Assembly (NCBI GenBank): GCA_030591565.1
Contig: JAUVAU010000017.1
Coordinates: 1-40,059 of the forward strand
Length of the DNA: 40,059 bases
Origin: Deltaproteobacteria bacterium
Lineage (GTDB): Bacteria; Desulfobacterota; Deferrisomatia; Deferrisomatales; BM512
Direction: 5' to 3'
Part shown: in pieces, positions 39,884 through 40,059 of the stretch
Numbering within the stretch: position 1 is the first letter of the stretch
Layout of the letters: the number at the start of each line of letters is the position of its first letter
Notes under the pieces: model-generated
Told to the model about the DNA's origin: nothing
The model's database searches: none
What the model saw: only the letters and a program-made list of their open reading frames with translations
Position numbers and translations under genes: made by a program

Positions 39884-40059
39884 TTACAGCTTGCCCAGTA
39901 CTTTCAGTAGAAAATTTGGGAGGGCGAACGCCGCCGCGTGCAGGGCGGGGTTGTAGTACTTCAGTCCACCCGGCATGGGGGCCGAGAGGGCCGAGAACCG
40001 TTCTTCGTCGGGGGGCGTTTGGGGTTGGTTTGACATGGAGGCGATGGCGAAGCACCACA
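39884..40059 (-). CDS. spermidine synthase, 3' end (partial)
   Basis: The minus strand holds the last 57 codons of a gene entering from the right edge. The C-terminus LKYYNPALHAAAFALPNFLL followed by KVLGKL matches the end of polyamine aminopropyltransferases (spermidine synthase, SpeE-like), where YYN..H.AAF.LP is strongly conserved. The enzyme moves an aminopropyl group from decarboxylated SAM to putrescine. The catalytic part lies outside the window. It is convergent with the CDP-alcohol phosphotransferase gene. Confidence 0.75.
   Translation of the reverse strand, partial: WCFAIASMSNQPQTPPDEERFSALSAPMPGGLKYYNPALHAAAFALPNFLLKVLGKL

Overview
The window looks like a piece of the chromosome of an anaerobic or microaerophilic Gram-negative bacterium, most likely from the old Deltaproteobacteria (Desulfobacterota, perhaps a Desulfuromonadales relative). 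This is inferred from gene content: an octaheme cytochrome c of the Otr type, rubrerythrin, FeoA with a short FeoB, Fe-S proteins, an ATP-binding-cassette branched-chain-type uptake operon tied to an acyl-CoA ligase, several radical SAM enzymes, and a GC-rich backbone with AT-richer islands. No rRNA, tRNA, CRISPR array or complete insertion sequence was seen.

Layout. 1-865: no gene I can support. 866-1635: a zinc-ribbon protein and a small convergent hypothetical. 1.98-3.18 kb: cyclopropane fatty acid synthase, flanked by two copies of a structured interspersed repeat (family 1). 3.78-5.0 kb: an AT-rich island with a DUF5343 protein translationally coupled to a Swt1-type HEPN protein, a candidate toxin-antitoxin or defence pair. 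5.1-12.4 kb (all minus): nitroreductase, then a liv-type operon (substrate-binding protein, two permeases, two ATPases) ending in an AMP-forming acyl-CoA ligase, which together look like uptake and CoA activation of an organic acid. 12.7-16.5 kb: a rubredoxin-like/DUF2231 membrane protein broken by a frameshift, then a NarX/NarL-like two-component pair. 16.8-17.8 kb: an AT-rich gene with 48-bp in-frame tandem repeats and a C-terminal SH3b domain. 18.2-22.5 kb: enoyl-CoA hydratase, rubrerythrin, alanine dehydrogenase, octaheme cytochrome. 22.9-28.8 kb: a plus-strand locus with a small secreted protein, two radical SAM/SPASM enzymes, a SPASM-like protein without the radical SAM cysteines, and two GT9-type glycosyltransferases. 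I find this the most interesting locus here. 28.9-29.5 kb: a ParDE toxin-antitoxin pair. 29.7-32.7 kb: a lipoprotein, repeats, a STAS-like protein, a thioesterase and a ferredoxin-type protein. 33.1-39.9 kb: a run of plus-strand genes opening with a Fur-box-like site: feoA, feoB, a tiny Cys-rich protein, a GT2 glycosyltransferase, a ParB-domain protein, a spore-photoproduct-lyase-like radical SAM protein, and a protein with two CDP-alcohol phosphotransferase domains. The right edge holds the 3' end of a probable spermidine synthase on the minus strand.

Two families of multi-hairpin intergenic repeats are scattered through the window. Family 1 has five copies or fragments and family 2 has four. 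Some paired bases change together between copies, which points to selection on folded structure or to spread as hairpin-bearing mobile elements.
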